DNA of 64,000 nt from Clostridiaceae bacterium (GCA_902362865.1 CABIYE010000006.1:2501-66500); one strand, 5' to 3'; counted from the stretch's first letter, positions 34,726-43,781 are shown. Notes: a model not told the origin generated them from the sequence alone. Made by a program: numbers and translations.

Positions 34726-35397
34726 TTACTTTATGTATTGCAGATCTCCATTTCTTAACATTTGAAATTTTCCATCATATAGATCATCAAACACCTGTTG
34801 TATAGGTACTCTTATACGTTGATATCCTGATGCAGACCAAACCCTATACTCCGTCTGATTCTTCAAAAAGGCAGACAACCTATTGTAATATTCCTGCATT
34901 TCTGATTTGTCATGCCCCATCTTCATCAACTTACAAAAAACTCCTAAAATACTAATACAATGAACAGGCTTTGTTAAACTGGCTATACTTTGCCTTGCTC
35001 TGAAATCGTCAGAACAAAATACATATACCCGATTACTATGCAGAATCTCCATCATTTGGATTAGTACGTAAGTCTTTTTCTCTCCCAAACCATTCTGAGA
35101 AGGGACACCGTCATCGCATGCTTTTAATACTGAAAGAAATTTTTCCACATCTTCCAAATTATCTATATTACTCATCGAGCCATAGTATTTTTCGAAAAAT
35201 CCAGTATTAAATGTATCACAACTTGTCTGTAACAATGTTAGATACATGTTTGTTGCAGATGTGCCATATATTTTTCCAAGTTCTGTTACTATGTCACGGT
35301 CTGAATATATTTTTACTGTTCCACTCTGAATTTTATCTTCGAGCCATGGGTTCGGATCAGGAACCACTTCGTGTCTGGTCAGTTCCTCTTTAATCAT
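34726..35397 (-). CDS. PIN-like domain protein, apparently 5'-truncated, of an XRE/ImmA module
   Basis: A 223-aa protein without a firm family name. The middle part, LGEKKTYVLIQ (104-114), FCSDDFRAR (127-135) and CISILGVFCKLMKMG (147-161), follows the pattern GE-x-EAI, SDD-x-x-AR, GxLGVL-x-x-LK-x-G of PIN-fold ribonucleases of the DUF3368 type; this is my reading, not a search result. The usual first strand with its catalytic Asp is missing. The frame stays open for 14 codons upstream with no start codon, and the ATG at 35397 has no ribosome site. In another frame, MSMGVYGL (35414-35440) sits behind GAGG, like the lost beginning of such a protein. It may be inactive. Confidence 0.55.
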   Translation of the reverse strand: MIKEELTRHEVVPDPNPWLEDKIQSGTVKIYSDRDIVTELGKIYGTSATNMYLTLLQTSCDTFNTGFFEKYYGSMSNIDNLEDVEKFLSVLKACDDGVPSQNGLGEKKTYVLIQMMEILHSNRVYVFCSDDFRARQSIASLTKPVHCISILGVFCKLMKMGHDKSEMQEYYNRLSAFLKNQTEYRVWSASGYQRIRVPIQQVFDDLYDGKFQMLRNGDLQYIK

Positions 35398-35444
35398 TTC
35401 GTGACAGAAAAACTCATAATCCGTAAACTCCCATAGACATTACC

Positions 35445-36263
35445 TCACTGTTTTCTTAAACTTTTTACAATTTCATCTAATCTGATCTTATCACTCTCTA
35501 ATCGTTCATCACGAACTGCTTCAAATCGTTCAACATCATACATCAGCTCCGATAAACTCCCAAACCTAATGAAATTATTAGGAATTTCCTGCCATCTTGC
35601 AGCTTTTCCTGTAAGATCTATTTGTTTTGCAATTTCTGCCACATCAATCTGCAATAACATCCTTGCCGCCTTTATATCAATTTTATCCTCTTCCAAAAGC
35701 CGAAGCACTGCAGCCTTGTATGGAATTGCAAAAATATCCATTATTTTAAGAACTGTTTGTACAGAAATATTTTTATAGGATAAATTATACACATCTGTCT
35801 GTTCATCAAGGCGATCCTTTGGTGCTAATAAAATCGCAGCAAAAGCATTTGCTTCCATATCCTCAATTTCTTTTGCTTCTTCATCTATAGTATTAGCTTC
35901 CAAGATTGAACCTGATTGCAACAAAATTGGATCGTTTCCTTCAAAATAACAATAAATATGATACAACTCATGTGCTGCTGCAAAGATTTGCTTCGATAAT
36001 GGCAGCGATGAATTAATCATTACAAACATACGACCTTGACGAATAAATGTACATGCACATAATTCCGCATCTCCAATCGGATATCTCAACATATCAAATG
36101 GCATATCGTGACGCGCCACATAATTCTCCAACACATTAAAAATATCATCCTGGATAATGTTGTTTTTATTATAAAGTGAATTGAAGCTTATTGCACATTC
36201 ATTTATTTTTGTGTATTTTTTTCTGTCCCTAACAAACAGACTGTTATTCAAAACCTGGCACAT
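35445..36263 (-). CDS. ImmA/IrrE-family metallopeptidase (COG2856)
   Basis: A 272-aa soluble protein with a central zinc protease motif H98-E-L-Y-H102 in AAAHELYHIY and a third ligand, probably E137, in EDMEANAFAAILLAP, as usual for the ImmA/IrrE family. These proteases cleave or unfold a partner XRE repressor. Its start lies 2-5 bp past the stop of the XRE gene with GGGAGG inside that gene, so the two are coupled. A GTG three bases upstream is also in frame. The role (stress sensor or toxin-antitoxin partner) is inferred from the family. Confidence 0.88.
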   Translation of the reverse strand: MCQVLNNSLFVRDRKKYTKINECAISFNSLYNKNNIIQDDIFNVLENYVARHDMPFDMLRYPIGDAELCACTFIRQGRMFVMINSSLPLSKQIFAAAHELYHIYCYFEGNDPILLQSGSILEANTIDEEAKEIEDMEANAFAAILLAPKDRLDEQTDVYNLSYKNISVQTVLKIMDIFAIPYKAAVLRLLEEDKIDIKAARMLLQIDVAEIAKQIDLTGKAARWQEIPNNFIRFGSLSELMYDVERFEAVRDERLESDKIRLDEIVKSLRKQ

Positions 36264-36267
36264 CACT

Positions 36268-36642
36268 TTACGCCTCCCATGGCTTCAACATTTCCTCAGC
36301 ATTTTCACGAGTACGTGCATAAAAACAAATAAGATCTGCAATCTCATCTGCAATTTTCAGTCCTTCTTTTGCTTCCTGCGATTCCACTTTACCCATAAAT
36401 GCTTTTACTGCATTTGTTTCCGGAATAACCTCTGGAACCTTAACCAGACTTTCCATGGAAACGCTAAGAAATTCTGCTATTTTCTGCAGTTCAATAGCAT
36501 TGATTATTCTTGCACCACTAAGCATCTTGCTTACAATCTGCTTAGACACACCCAGATAACCTGCAAGGTCAATCTGCTTTTTTCCACTCTGCTTCATAAT
36601 ATTTATAATATTGTTACTGATAATCTCATTCATCTTTACCAT
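36268..36642 (-). CDS. XRE-family HTH repressor paired with ImmA protease
   Basis: A 124-aa DNA-binding protein with an N-terminal lambda-repressor type helix-turn-helix (about residues 5-65, IDLAGYLGVSKQIVSKMLSG) and a C-terminal part rich in charged residues that may be the protease target. ATG 36642 is chosen because GGAGG lies 8 nt ahead; an earlier in-frame ATG overlaps that site. It heads the module, and a dyad covering its promoter suggests self-repression. Confidence 0.88.
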   Translation of the reverse strand: MVKMNEIISNNIINIMKQSGKKQIDLAGYLGVSKQIVSKMLSGARIINAIELQKIAEFLSVSMESLVKVPEVIPETNAVKAFMGKVESQEAKEGLKIADEIADLICFYARTRENAEEMLKPWEA

Positions 36643-36693
36643 CACAGCTACCTCCAACATAATTTAGAGTATTATTCTCCCTTATACACTTTC

Positions 36694-36734
36694 ATTATAT
36701 TCAGGGAAGCTCCATAAGTCAACATTTTCTTGAC
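36694..36734 (-). promoter_or_regulatory. Promoter and dyad operator of the XRE-ImmA module
   Basis: Minus-strand TTGACT (36717-36722), 17 bp, TATAAT (36694-36699). An inverted repeat GTCAA-N7-TTGAC (36718-36734) overlaps the -35, a likely operator for the XRE protein. Confidence 0.75.
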
Positions 36735-36789
36735 TTTTCTTTCCATTTTCTTTTTTGAAGTTCTGTTTTTGGCTACTCAAAAGGGATAT

Positions 36790-37839
36790 TTATTCTGCCT
36801 TCCCTGTGCTGCCCTGCCTGGACGAATCAAAGACTATCCTGACCGCAGCAAACAGAACGCCTGCCACCGGCCAGATAATCCAGCTTCTTCCCCAGTTATT
36901 CGTGTAGAAACTGTATCCAAGATACACTGCAGTTATGATTAGCCAGTATACTCCGGAAAATGTGTCTCCTTTCTGTTTCTTCCTTTTCTTCTCCACAGTA
37001 TACTCTCCCTCCTGTAAAAGCTTCTGCATACTTTCCCATGGAACGCCGGAGAAAATTAATACTGCAACGCCAATCCCCACAATTATCAATGTGAAGGCCA
37101 CGCCAATGGCAAAGATAAAGTCATTTTCTCCAAAAAATGTACCTGAAAAAATCGGAATCACAGAAAGGATACAGATGCACACACCTGCAATACAGGATTT
37201 CATGTAAGCGCTGCGGCACTGCTCTTGACGTTCTTTTATCAACTGTTCCATACCATCTTCCAGCTCTATCACTTCTTTTTCCAGATATTCAAATTTTTCC
37301 GTTCTCATACCGCAAGAAATAAATATCGCAACGGCAGCTGCCACCATAAATAGCAGCAAAATAATGCCGGCTCCCCCGGCGGCCTCTTCCGAGACTGCCA
37401 GACGTCCCGTCTCACAGGCGGCCCCCAATAGAATCAACCCGACAGGCGACCAGATACACAGGCACACGCCCGCCGCAATCCGCCCTGCCGTTCCTTCCTT
37501 CATTGTCAGAAACTCTTCTGCCTCTTCCATTGACACGTAGCGTCCCTGCTTTTCTTCTGTCGGATGATGTCCCGCTGCCCGCGACTCTGTCACCGGTCTT
37601 TCCACCGCAAGTTGTGCCTTCGACTCCTGCCATTCTTCTGTCATATCATCCTTCAGAAGATAATCTGTACTTACTTCAAATATCTCACTGAGCAAAAGAA
37701 TCTTACTAAGGTCGGGAACCGACTGGGCACCTTCCCATTTGGAGACGGCCTGTCTGGAAACTCCTGTCTTTTCTGCCAGCTCCTCCTGCGACCATCCTTT
37801 CTTTTTTCTGAGAGCAATAATTTTGTCTGCTAAATCCAT
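36790..37839 (-). CDS. XRE-family regulator with C-terminal membrane domain
   Basis: A 349-aa protein: N-terminal helix-turn-helix (residues 1-65, [24 protein letters not shown]), a polar linker to about 118, then six or so hydrophobic segments with a charged coil of about 35 residues after the second pair. Membrane-bound regulators of this form are common in Firmicutes and of mostly unknown signal. It has its own promoter and is separated from the XRE/ImmA module by about 150 bp. Confidence 0.85.
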   Translation of the reverse strand: MDLADKIIALRKKKGWSQEELAEKTGVSRQAVSKWEGAQSVPDLSKILLLSEIFEVSTDYLLKDDMTEEWQESKAQLAVERPVTESRAAGHHPTEEKQGRYVSMEEAEEFLTMKEGTAGRIAAGVCLCIWSPVGLILLGAACETGRLAVSEEAAGGAGIILLLFMVAAAVAIFISCGMRTEKFEYLEKEVIELEDGMEQLIKERQEQCRSAYMKSCIAGVCICILSVIPIFSGTFFGENDFIFAIGVAFTLIIVGIGVAVLIFSGVPWESMQKLLQEGEYTVEKKRKKQKGDTFSGVYWLIITAVYLGYSFYTNNWGRSWIIWPVAGVLFAAVRIVFDSSRQGSTGKAE

Positions 37840-37883
37840 ATCCTCTACCTCTCTTCCTTCTCCTGCATCTGTTCTCTTCTATA

Positions 37884-37912
37884 AATATAAGCTTTTTTGC
37901 GGTTACACGCAA
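37884..37912 (-). promoter_or_regulatory. Probable promoter of the XRE membrane regulator
   Basis: Minus-strand TTGCGT (37907-37912), 17 bp, TATATT (37884-37889). An inverted repeat TTGCG/CGCAA lies across the -35 and might be a self-operator. Confidence 0.5.
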
Positions 37913-37968
37913 GAAATCTTACCTGTCAATCTGTCAACCCACAGTTGCGAAAGACCATTTTCTGCCAA

Positions 37969-38481
37969 TTACAGCACTTTTTCAAATGCAATCCTTAAGT
38001 GGCCGTCTTCACATCCGCCCACCAGATGAATCCTGCCACAGGCAGTGAATCCCGCCTTTCCAAGCGCTCTCTGCATAGGAAGATTTCCCGGATGGGTATC
38101 AATTCTTACCGATGGGAATCCTGCTTCTCTTGCCATCCCGAAGCCCTTCTCAAACATTTTCCCGGCTACTCCTTTTCCTTTGCATCCGGAAGCCACACAC
38201 ACCCGATGCATGGATGCATACTCCCCATCCGTCAGCCACGCTCCGTCAATCACTTTGTAAGATGGATCCGGCGTTGTCTGGAACGCAAAGATTCCCTTAA
38301 TCTCCCCCTCTTCCACTGCCAAATACGCGCACTTATCCTCTATATCCTGAAGCCACACTTCTCTGGACGGATAGCCTTGCTGCCACTGGTCAAGCCCCAG
38401 ATTCTTAAGCTGCCGTTTAGCATCGGCCGTAATCTCACACATTCTGTCAATATGCTCATATGACGCAGTTATAAATTTCAT
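37969..38481 (-). CDS. GNAT family N-acetyltransferase
   Basis: A 170-aa acetyl-CoA-dependent acetyltransferase. The cofactor loop VCVASGCKGKGVAGKMFEKG (about residues 93-112) and the following SVRIDTHPGNLPMQRALGKAGF strand are typical; the latter segment resembles uncharacterised members related to amino acid or small-molecule acetylation. Substrate unknown. It lies 6 bp downstream of the PucR gene on the same strand and may be read with it. Confidence 0.85.
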   Translation of the reverse strand: MKFITASYEHIDRMCEITADAKRQLKNLGLDQWQQGYPSREVWLQDIEDKCAYLAVEEGEIKGIFAFQTTPDPSYKVIDGAWLTDGEYASMHRVCVASGCKGKGVAGKMFEKGFGMAREAGFPSVRIDTHPGNLPMQRALGKAGFTACGRIHLVGGCEDGHLRIAFEKVL

Positions 38482-38487
38482 GTCCTT

Positions 38488-39915
38488 CTACCTCTCTTCT
38501 CTTTTGATTTTATGTAAATGATAAATATAAAAATTGGTTAAATCCAGGTAATTTGCAGTGTCAATGCCGTAGTATTTTGAAATTCTGTTTAATCGATAGA
38601 ACAATGTGTTTCTGTGAATAAAAAGCGCCTCTGCTGTTTTAGCAGCATTTAAATTGTGCTCAATATATTGAATCAATGTTTCCTTTAAATCTTTATTCGC
38701 AGAACAATCTAACCTATAATAAGCAGCGTTATAAAGATACGGTGCCGGGACATAAAGGATATGCAAATAATCTCTTATAAAAATAATGGTCTCTCCTTCA
38801 AAAGTATGACTCGAAAAATGAAGCATCATGGGAGTAATTCGCGCCGCTTCGTCTAAAGACTGCAATGTCTCCGATACCAAAAGATAATATTGTCCCGGAA
38901 AATATCTGCTCTGTAAAAACTGCATATAAGTATCCATCTCTCCTTGCTCTTCGATGAACAAAATTAATTTTCCTTTGTAAAATGTTCCGCTGACCCCTTC
39001 TTCCAGCAGAGCGTTCAAATAATAATTATAGTTATATATCGTTTCCTGTTTTTTATTTGCCACGCAGACAAGCCGATACTTTGATAAATGGATATTCAGG
39101 TCTGCCGCCGCTTCTTCAATATTTTCCAGATTCCCTTCTAACAGCCGGTAAATAAAATTTCTGGTTAGCTGATAACGATCTGAAATATACCGGGCGGATT
39201 TTGAAAGAATAGCAGAAAACACCGGGGTCAGCTCTTTCAGCACGGCAAAAGCCTGACTGACAGATTCCCGGTTGACAACAAAAACACTTATATAGGCAAT
39301 CAATTCTTCTTTATACATAATTTTTGATGTAATTTTCGGATACATATCAGCCTCGTCAAAAGTCCATAAAACGGGCTCTCCTTTACTGGCAACCTTTTCC
39401 GTAATCCCTTTTGCTTCAAACTGTTCAACCAGCGCCGGAGAACAGACGCCGGTCCGTGCAGTCTCTTTCCATATCGGATCATCAAAAGGAATATCGTTAT
39501 TGCACATTTCAATAATTTCATAAGCAGCCGTAGACAGCATAATCGGATTGTTGACTGTGCGGGCAGCTAATTTCACAACATTCCCCAGCGACTGGATATC
39601 CGGAATAACATTTGTCAGAAAGCGGTAAGTATTCTCGGATAAACCGGAAGTCAATAATTGATTCTGCATTTTTGAAATGACAGCCTTTTTATCCTGTTCC
39701 GTTTCAATATAAATATAATATACATAATTTCCCTTTGGCAAATGATTAATAAATAAAAAAGCAGATTCTGTATCATCAATATAATCATCCTCAGAATAAT
39801 AGAGAACTGTCGGGTAATGATTATCACTTTTTATATAATAATTAATACCGTTAAACGTGACACCCGGAAGTGTATTTTGAATCACCCTGGTATCGCCGGA
39901 ATCAAAACAAAACAT
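38488..39915 (-). CDS. PucR-type transcriptional regulator
   Basis: A 475-aa soluble regulator with a long ligand-sensing N-terminal part and a C-terminal PucR/CdaR helix-turn-helix (HTH_30) in the last 65 residues: YIEHNLNAAKTAEAL, FIHRNTLFYRLNRI. No membrane segments. ATG 39915 has AGGAGG at 6 nt; one two codons upstream overlaps it. It is divergent from the oxidoreductase at 40042, with 126 bp between the starts, so it most likely controls that gene in response to its substrate. Confidence 0.87.
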   Translation of the reverse strand: MFCFDSGDTRVIQNTLPGVTFNGINYYIKSDNHYPTVLYYSEDDYIDDTESAFLFINHLPKGNYVYYIYIETEQDKKAVISKMQNQLLTSGLSENTYRFLTNVIPDIQSLGNVVKLAARTVNNPIMLSTAAYEIIEMCNNDIPFDDPIWKETARTGVCSPALVEQFEAKGITEKVASKGEPVLWTFDEADMYPKITSKIMYKEELIAYISVFVVNRESVSQAFAVLKELTPVFSAILSKSARYISDRYQLTRNFIYRLLEGNLENIEEAAADLNIHLSKYRLVCVANKKQETIYNYNYYLNALLEEGVSGTFYKGKLILFIEEQGEMDTYMQFLQSRYFPGQYYLLVSETLQSLDEAARITPMMLHFSSHTFEGETIIFIRDYLHILYVPAPYLYNAAYYRLDCSANKDLKETLIQYIEHNLNAAKTAEALFIHRNTLFYRLNRISKYYGIDTANYLDLTNFYIYHLHKIKREER

Positions 39916-39975
39916 AACCATCCTCCTTTGTGCAATTGAACAATCTCTGCGTTTATATTTTTAAATATTATACAA

Positions 39976-40004
39976 TTGTTTTGTCAAAAAACACAATATA
40001 TAAT
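39976..40004 (+). promoter_or_regulatory. Promoter of the oxidoreductase gene
   Basis: TTGTTT (39976-39981), 17 bp, TATAAT (39999-40004). Nearby CAATTGAACAA (39932-39943) and CAATTGTTTTG (39973-39983) form an inverted pair that could bind the divergent PucR regulator. Confidence 0.6.
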
Positions 40005-40041
40005 AAAAAATATTAGAACTACTAAGCGAGGAGGTATAAAA

Positions 40042-42015
40042 ATGGCTAAGTACGATGTTTACAAAACTCCATTAAAAATAGATAAATTGACATTGGACAA
40101 TCGTTTTGTCGTTGCTCCCATGTCCATGGGCTGTTTTTATGGAGAGGACGGAGGATTTAATGAACAAGCCACACAGTATTTTGCGGCAAGGGCAAAGGGT
40201 GGGTTCGGATTGATTATCACCGGCGCCATCGGCGTAGATTACCAGGTGGATCCTTATTCTGCAACCGGACCGATTCCGCTGCAAGTGGGACAGGTTTGGA
40301 TAGACGATGCGAAAAAATTTGTGGATGAAATTCACGCTTCCGGTGCAAAGGTATTTGCACAATTAACCCTGGGACTTGGACGAAATTATCCGGGTCTGCC
40401 CGCCCCGTCAGAATGTATTGTCTACGGGACTACGGATCAGAAATCCCCGGCTCTGACAAAAGAACAGATTAAACTAAAAATCTCACAGTACATTGATACC
40501 GCTAAAATGGTGAAAGAAGCCGGATTTGACGGAATCGAAGTCCATGCAATGCACTGGGGTTATTTGCTGGATCAATTTGGAATGAGCTTTTTTAATCACC
40601 GCACGGATGAATATGGCGGCTGCCTGGAGAACCGTCTGCGCTGTGCAAAAGAAATCGTAGAAGGCGTTCATGAAGTCTGCGGATCAGATTATCCTGTGGG
40701 AATGCGCCTGGGCTTACAGACTTATATCAAGGACGTAAACAAAGCAACTTTAACCGGAAAAGAAGAAGTCGGAAGAACTCTGGAGGAAGGAATTGAGATT
40801 GCAAAATTATTAGAAAAGTACGGCTACGATTTCTTAGATGTGGATACCGGAACCTACGATTCTTTCTATTATGCAGAACCGCCGATGTACATGCCGCAAG
40901 GATTTATGATTGACATAGCTGCAAAAGCGAAAGCCGTAGTAAAAATTCCGGTGATTGCAGGCGGCCGTATGCAGGCCTATGACGCAGCCGCAAAGGCGAT
41001 TGAAGAAGGAAAGATAGACGGAGTTGCATTAGGACGCCAGTCATTAGCCAATCCCGAATTCCCGAACAAATTATACCAGGATACTCCGGAAAAAATCCGT
41101 CCATGCCTGGGATGTAATCTTGGATGCTGGAACCGTGTTGTCGGCGGCCAGGGCGGCTGGGGAAGCTGCGCAGTCAATCCGCAATGTGCGCGCGAGTCGA
41201 TTGATGGATTAAAACCTGGAGACGGCAAAAAGAAAATCGTTATCATCGGAGGCGGCGTCGCCGGAATGGAAACAGCCAGAACTGCCACGCTCCGGGGATA
41301 CGATGTTACACTTTTTGAAAAGAGCGACCATCTGGGCGGCCATTTAATAGAGGCCGGCGCTCATAGTTTTAAAAGCGAAGTCCAAAAATTAAATGAATGG
41401 TATCAAAGAGAATTAAAAGAACTGAATGTCTGTGTGAAACTTGGGCAGGAGCCATGCGCAGAGTGTGTAAAAGCTGAACACCCGGACGCAATCGTCCTTG
41501 CAATCGGATCCATTCCGAGCCAGCCGGATATCCCCGGTTTAGACAAAGCAATTCTTTCTCTGGATGCTATTCAGAATCCTCAGCAGTTAGGAGAAAAAAT
41601 TGTCATCGTCGGCGGCGGATTGGTTGGATGTGAACTGGCATTAGACGAGGCTCTGAAAGGAAAAGACGTTACAGTGGTGGAGGCACTGGACCATATCTTA
41701 AGTTCTGGCATCCCTGCACCGACACCAAATGCGCAGATGCTGGGCGACCTATTTGAAGCAAAAAATGTTACCGTATTAACCGGACACAAATTAGTGCAGG
41801 TAACAGAACAAGGCGTCGTTCTTGAAAACACCGACGGAACTGTTGAGCTGGAGGCAGACTCTGTCGTTTCAGCCATCGGCTTTGCTCCAAGAGAAAGCCT
41901 GAAAAACGTATTCTCTGAATGCGGCGCACCGGTTTATGAAATCGGAGACGCTGTAAAGGCAGCAACCATTATGAACGCAGTCTGGGAAGGTTACGCATTA
42001 GCAAATCAATTATAA
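40042..42015 (+). CDS. Old-yellow-enzyme/FAD fusion oxidoreductase (2,4-dienoyl-CoA or enoate reductase type)
   Basis: A 657-aa NAD(P)H:flavin oxidoreductase. The N-terminal TIM barrel (about 1-370) binds FMN; then C-LG-C-NLG-C and a fourth cysteine in WGSCAVNP hold a 4Fe-4S cluster; then a FAD/NAD domain with GGGVAGMETA and a second loop VGGGLVGCE. Such fusions reduce activated C=C bonds (dienoyl-CoA, enoates, bile acid or steroid enones). The active-site strand reads EVHAMHWGYLLDQF where common members have HGAHGYL followed by FLSP, so the substrate may be unusual. ATG 40042 is behind GAGGAGGT. A substrate cannot be named. Confidence 0.87.
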   Translation: MAKYDVYKTPLKIDKLTLDNRFVVAPMSMGCFYGEDGGFNEQATQYFAARAKGGFGLIITGAIGVDYQVDPYSATGPIPLQVGQVWIDDAKKFVDEIHASGAKVFAQLTLGLGRNYPGLPAPSECIVYGTTDQKSPALTKEQIKLKISQYIDTAKMVKEAGFDGIEVHAMHWGYLLDQFGMSFFNHRTDEYGGCLENRLRCAKEIVEGVHEVCGSDYPVGMRLGLQTYIKDVNKATLTGKEEVGRTLEEGIEIAKLLEKYGYDFLDVDTGTYDSFYYAEPPMYMPQGFMIDIAAKAKAVVKIPVIAGGRMQAYDAAAKAIEEGKIDGVALGRQSLANPEFPNKLYQDTPEKIRPCLGCNLGCWNRVVGGQGGWGSCAVNPQCARESIDGLKPGDGKKKIVIIGGGVAGMETARTATLRGYDVTLFEKSDHLGGHLIEAGAHSFKSEVQKLNEWYQRELKELNVCVKLGQEPCAECVKAEHPDAIVLAIGSIPSQPDIPGLDKAILSLDAIQNPQQLGEKIVIVGGGLVGCELALDEALKGKDVTVVEALDHILSSGIPAPTPNAQMLGDLFEAKNVTVLTGHKLVQVTEQGVVLENTDGTVELEADSVVSAIGFAPRESLKNVFSECGAPVYEIGDAVKAATIMNAVWEGYALANQL

Positions 42016-42023
42016 ATTCCCCC

Positions 42024-42052
42024 TTGTCATATGGAATATCCTGCGCTATAAT
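42024..42052 (+). promoter_or_regulatory. Promoter of ribU
   Basis: TTGTCA (42024-42029), 17 bp, TATAAT (42047-42052). It begins only 9 bp after the stop of the preceding oxidoreductase gene and leads into the FMN riboswitch. Confidence 0.8.
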
Positions 42053-42071
42053 GAATAAGAACTGTATAGAA

Positions 42072-42199
42072 ATTCTTCGGGGCAGGGTGCAATTCCCAAC
42101 CGGCGGTATAGTCCGCGACCCGCTGTAAACAATTTGTCTACAGTGGCTGATTTGGTGTAATTCCAAAACCGACAGTAAAGTCTGGATGAGAGAAGAATT
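42072..42199 (+). promoter_or_regulatory. FMN riboswitch (RFN element)
   Basis: Conserved blocks in order: ATTCTTCGGGGCAGGGTG, CAACCGGCGGTATAGTCC, GCGACCCG, then CGACAGTAAAGTCTGGATGAGAGAAGAAT; the outer ATTCTTC and GAAGAAT pair as stem P1. It precedes a riboflavin transporter gene. Confidence 0.97.
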
Positions 42200-42223
42200 G
42201 TGTGATTTTAAAATGCAATGATA

Positions 42224-42253
42224 CCCCGATACTTTATGTATCGGGGTTTTTCT
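42224..42253 (+). terminator. Intrinsic terminator of the FMN riboswitch
   Basis: CCCCGATAC (42224-42232) and GTATCGGGG (42238-42246) form a 9-bp stem with a 5-nt loop, then TTTTTCTTTCTT. It lies between the aptamer and ribU, so FMN should end transcription early. Confidence 0.92.
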
Positions 42254-42333
42254 TTCTTAAACAGTCCCCTGGCCGCGGCAGTTTTTGCCGGGCTACACTA
42301 TTACACTCAATCAAGAAAAAGGAGAGAAAGAAA

Positions 42334-42957
42334 ATGAGTACAGATGTTATGACTAACACAAAATCCAAATTCACGGTGAGAACGCTTGCGCAGATTGGTA
42401 TGCTGTCTGCAATCGCAATCGTACTGATGCTATTTGAAATCCCCCTTCCCTTCGCTCCATCCTTCTATGAGATCGACTTCAGCGAAGTTCCCGTACTGGT
42501 AGGATGCTTTGCAATGGGACCATGGGCAGGCGCAATGATTGAACTGATTAAAATTCTGCTGAATCTGGCAAGCAACGGAACCATGACCGCAGGCGTAGGC
42601 GAATTCGCCAATTTCCTGATCGGCTGTGCCTTCGTGATTCCGGCGGGAATCATTTACCGCAAAATGCATTCCAGAAAAGGCGCCATCATCGGTATGGTAA
42701 GCGGAACTCTTATTATGACTATCCTTGGCTGTTTCCTGAACGCCTACCTCCTGCTTCCTGCTTATTCCAAGGCTTTCGAGCTGCCGATGGATGCTTTAAT
42801 CGGCATGGGAACTGCTGTAAATGCCCATATCAACGGCCTGCTCACCTTCGTTGTATTCGCAGTGGCGCCATTTAATCTATTAAAAGGTGTTTTAGTATCT
42901 CTGATCGTATTTTTGATTTACAAGAAAATCAGTCCGATACTTCACCAGAACTATTAA
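42334..42957 (+). CDS. ribU: Riboflavin ECF transporter substrate-binding protein RibU
   Basis: A 207-aa membrane protein, the S component that captures riboflavin for an energy-coupling-factor transporter whose EcfA/EcfT parts are elsewhere. It has about six hydrophobic segments and RibU marks such as FEIPLPFAPSFYEIDFSEVPVL near residues 35-55 and a GAMIELIKILLNL stretch. ATG 42334 has GGAGAG at 9 nt; an open frame extends upstream across the riboswitch terminator but is not plausible as protein. Control by the FMN switch supports riboflavin as ligand. Confidence 0.93.
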   Translation: MSTDVMTNTKSKFTVRTLAQIGMLSAIAIVLMLFEIPLPFAPSFYEIDFSEVPVLVGCFAMGPWAGAMIELIKILLNLASNGTMTAGVGEFANFLIGCAFVIPAGIIYRKMHSRKGAIIGMVSGTLIMTILGCFLNAYLLLPAYSKAFELPMDALIGMGTAVNAHINGLLTFVVFAVAPFNLLKGVLVSLIVFLIYKKISPILHQNY

Positions 42958-42971
42958 TCGCACATGTACAA

Positions 42972-43006
42972 GGGGCAGCACGCTTCAGCCGTGCCGCCCC
43001 ATTTTT
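42972..43006 (+). terminator. Terminator of ribU
   Basis: GGGGC-A-GCACG and CGTGC-C-GCCCC (42972-43000) form a strong hairpin, loop CTTCAGC-like, followed by ATTTTTATT. It overlaps the trpA stop codon region and may also stop the converging trp message. Confidence 0.87.
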
Positions 43007-43781
43007 ATTCTCTGATTGCATCCTTCATACTCTTGACATATTCTTTTACATATGGAATACAATCCTTTCCATGCGCTTCACATAACTTCACAATTGCAGA
43101 ACCCACGATTACGCCGTCCGCCTGAGACGCCATTTTCTTTGCCTGCTCCGGATTCGATATGCCAAATCCCACAGCACAAGGAATATCTTTCTCTTTCTTC
43201 ACCAGCTCTGCCATAGCTCCAATATCGGTGGTAATCTGGGAACGCATTCCCGTTACGCCAAGAGATGATACACAATATACAAACCCTTCTGCCTCTCTCG
43301 CAATCTGCGCAATTCTTTCATGAGAAGTCGGCGCAATCAGAGAAATCAAATCCTGGCCGTACACTTTGCACACCCTGTCAAATTCCTCCTTTTCTTCAAA
43401 AGGCACATCTGGAAGAATCAGCCCGTCCATGCCGATTTCCGCCGCTTTCTTTATAAATCTTTCCGTCCCGTAGGAAAATACAACATTCGCATAGGTCATA
43501 AATACCAACGGGATTGCCGTGTGTTTACGGATTTTTTCTACCATAGCAAAAATTTTGTCAGTGGTTACTCCCCCGGATAAGGCACGCACATTGGCTGCCT
43601 GGATCACCGGCCCTTCAGCGGTGGGGTCGGAAAACGGAATCCCCAGCTCAATCAGATCCGCCCCTGCTTCTTCCATAGCGTATACCAATTGCTCCGTGAT
43701 TTCCAGCGACGGGTCTCCGCAAGTGATAAATGGTATAAATGCCTTTCCATTCTGAAAGGCTTCTGTAATCCTCTTATTCAT
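43005..43781 (-). CDS. trpA: Tryptophan synthase alpha subunit
   Basis: TrpA splits indole-3-glycerol phosphate and passes indole to TrpB. The 258-aa TIM barrel has [11 protein letters not shown], catalytic glutamate in [17 protein letters not shown], the aspartate in [11 protein letters not shown], and [11 protein letters not shown] with [12 protein letters not shown] 43781 overlaps the trpB stop by 8 bp (ATGAATAA) and has GGGGAGG ahead. Last gene of the trp operon. Confidence 0.96.
   Translation of the reverse strand: MNKRITEAFQNGKAFIPFITCGDPSLEITEQLVYAMEEAGADLIELGIPFSDPTAEGPVIQAANVRALSGGVTTDKIFAMVEKIRKHTAIPLVFMTYANVVFSYGTERFIKKAAEIGMDGLILPDVPFEEKEEFDRVCKVYGQDLISLIAPTSHERIAQIAREAEGFVYCVSSLGVTGMRSQITTDIGAMAELVKKEKDIPCAVGFGISNPEQAKKMASQADGVIVGSAIVKLCEAHGKDCIPYVKEYVKSMKDAIRE

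Noticed and set aside
42202..42333. N-terminal extension of ribU over the riboswitch terminator
   Set aside because: The added codons encode the terminator hairpin and U-tract; the ATG at 42334 has a good ribosome site and the family's usual start.
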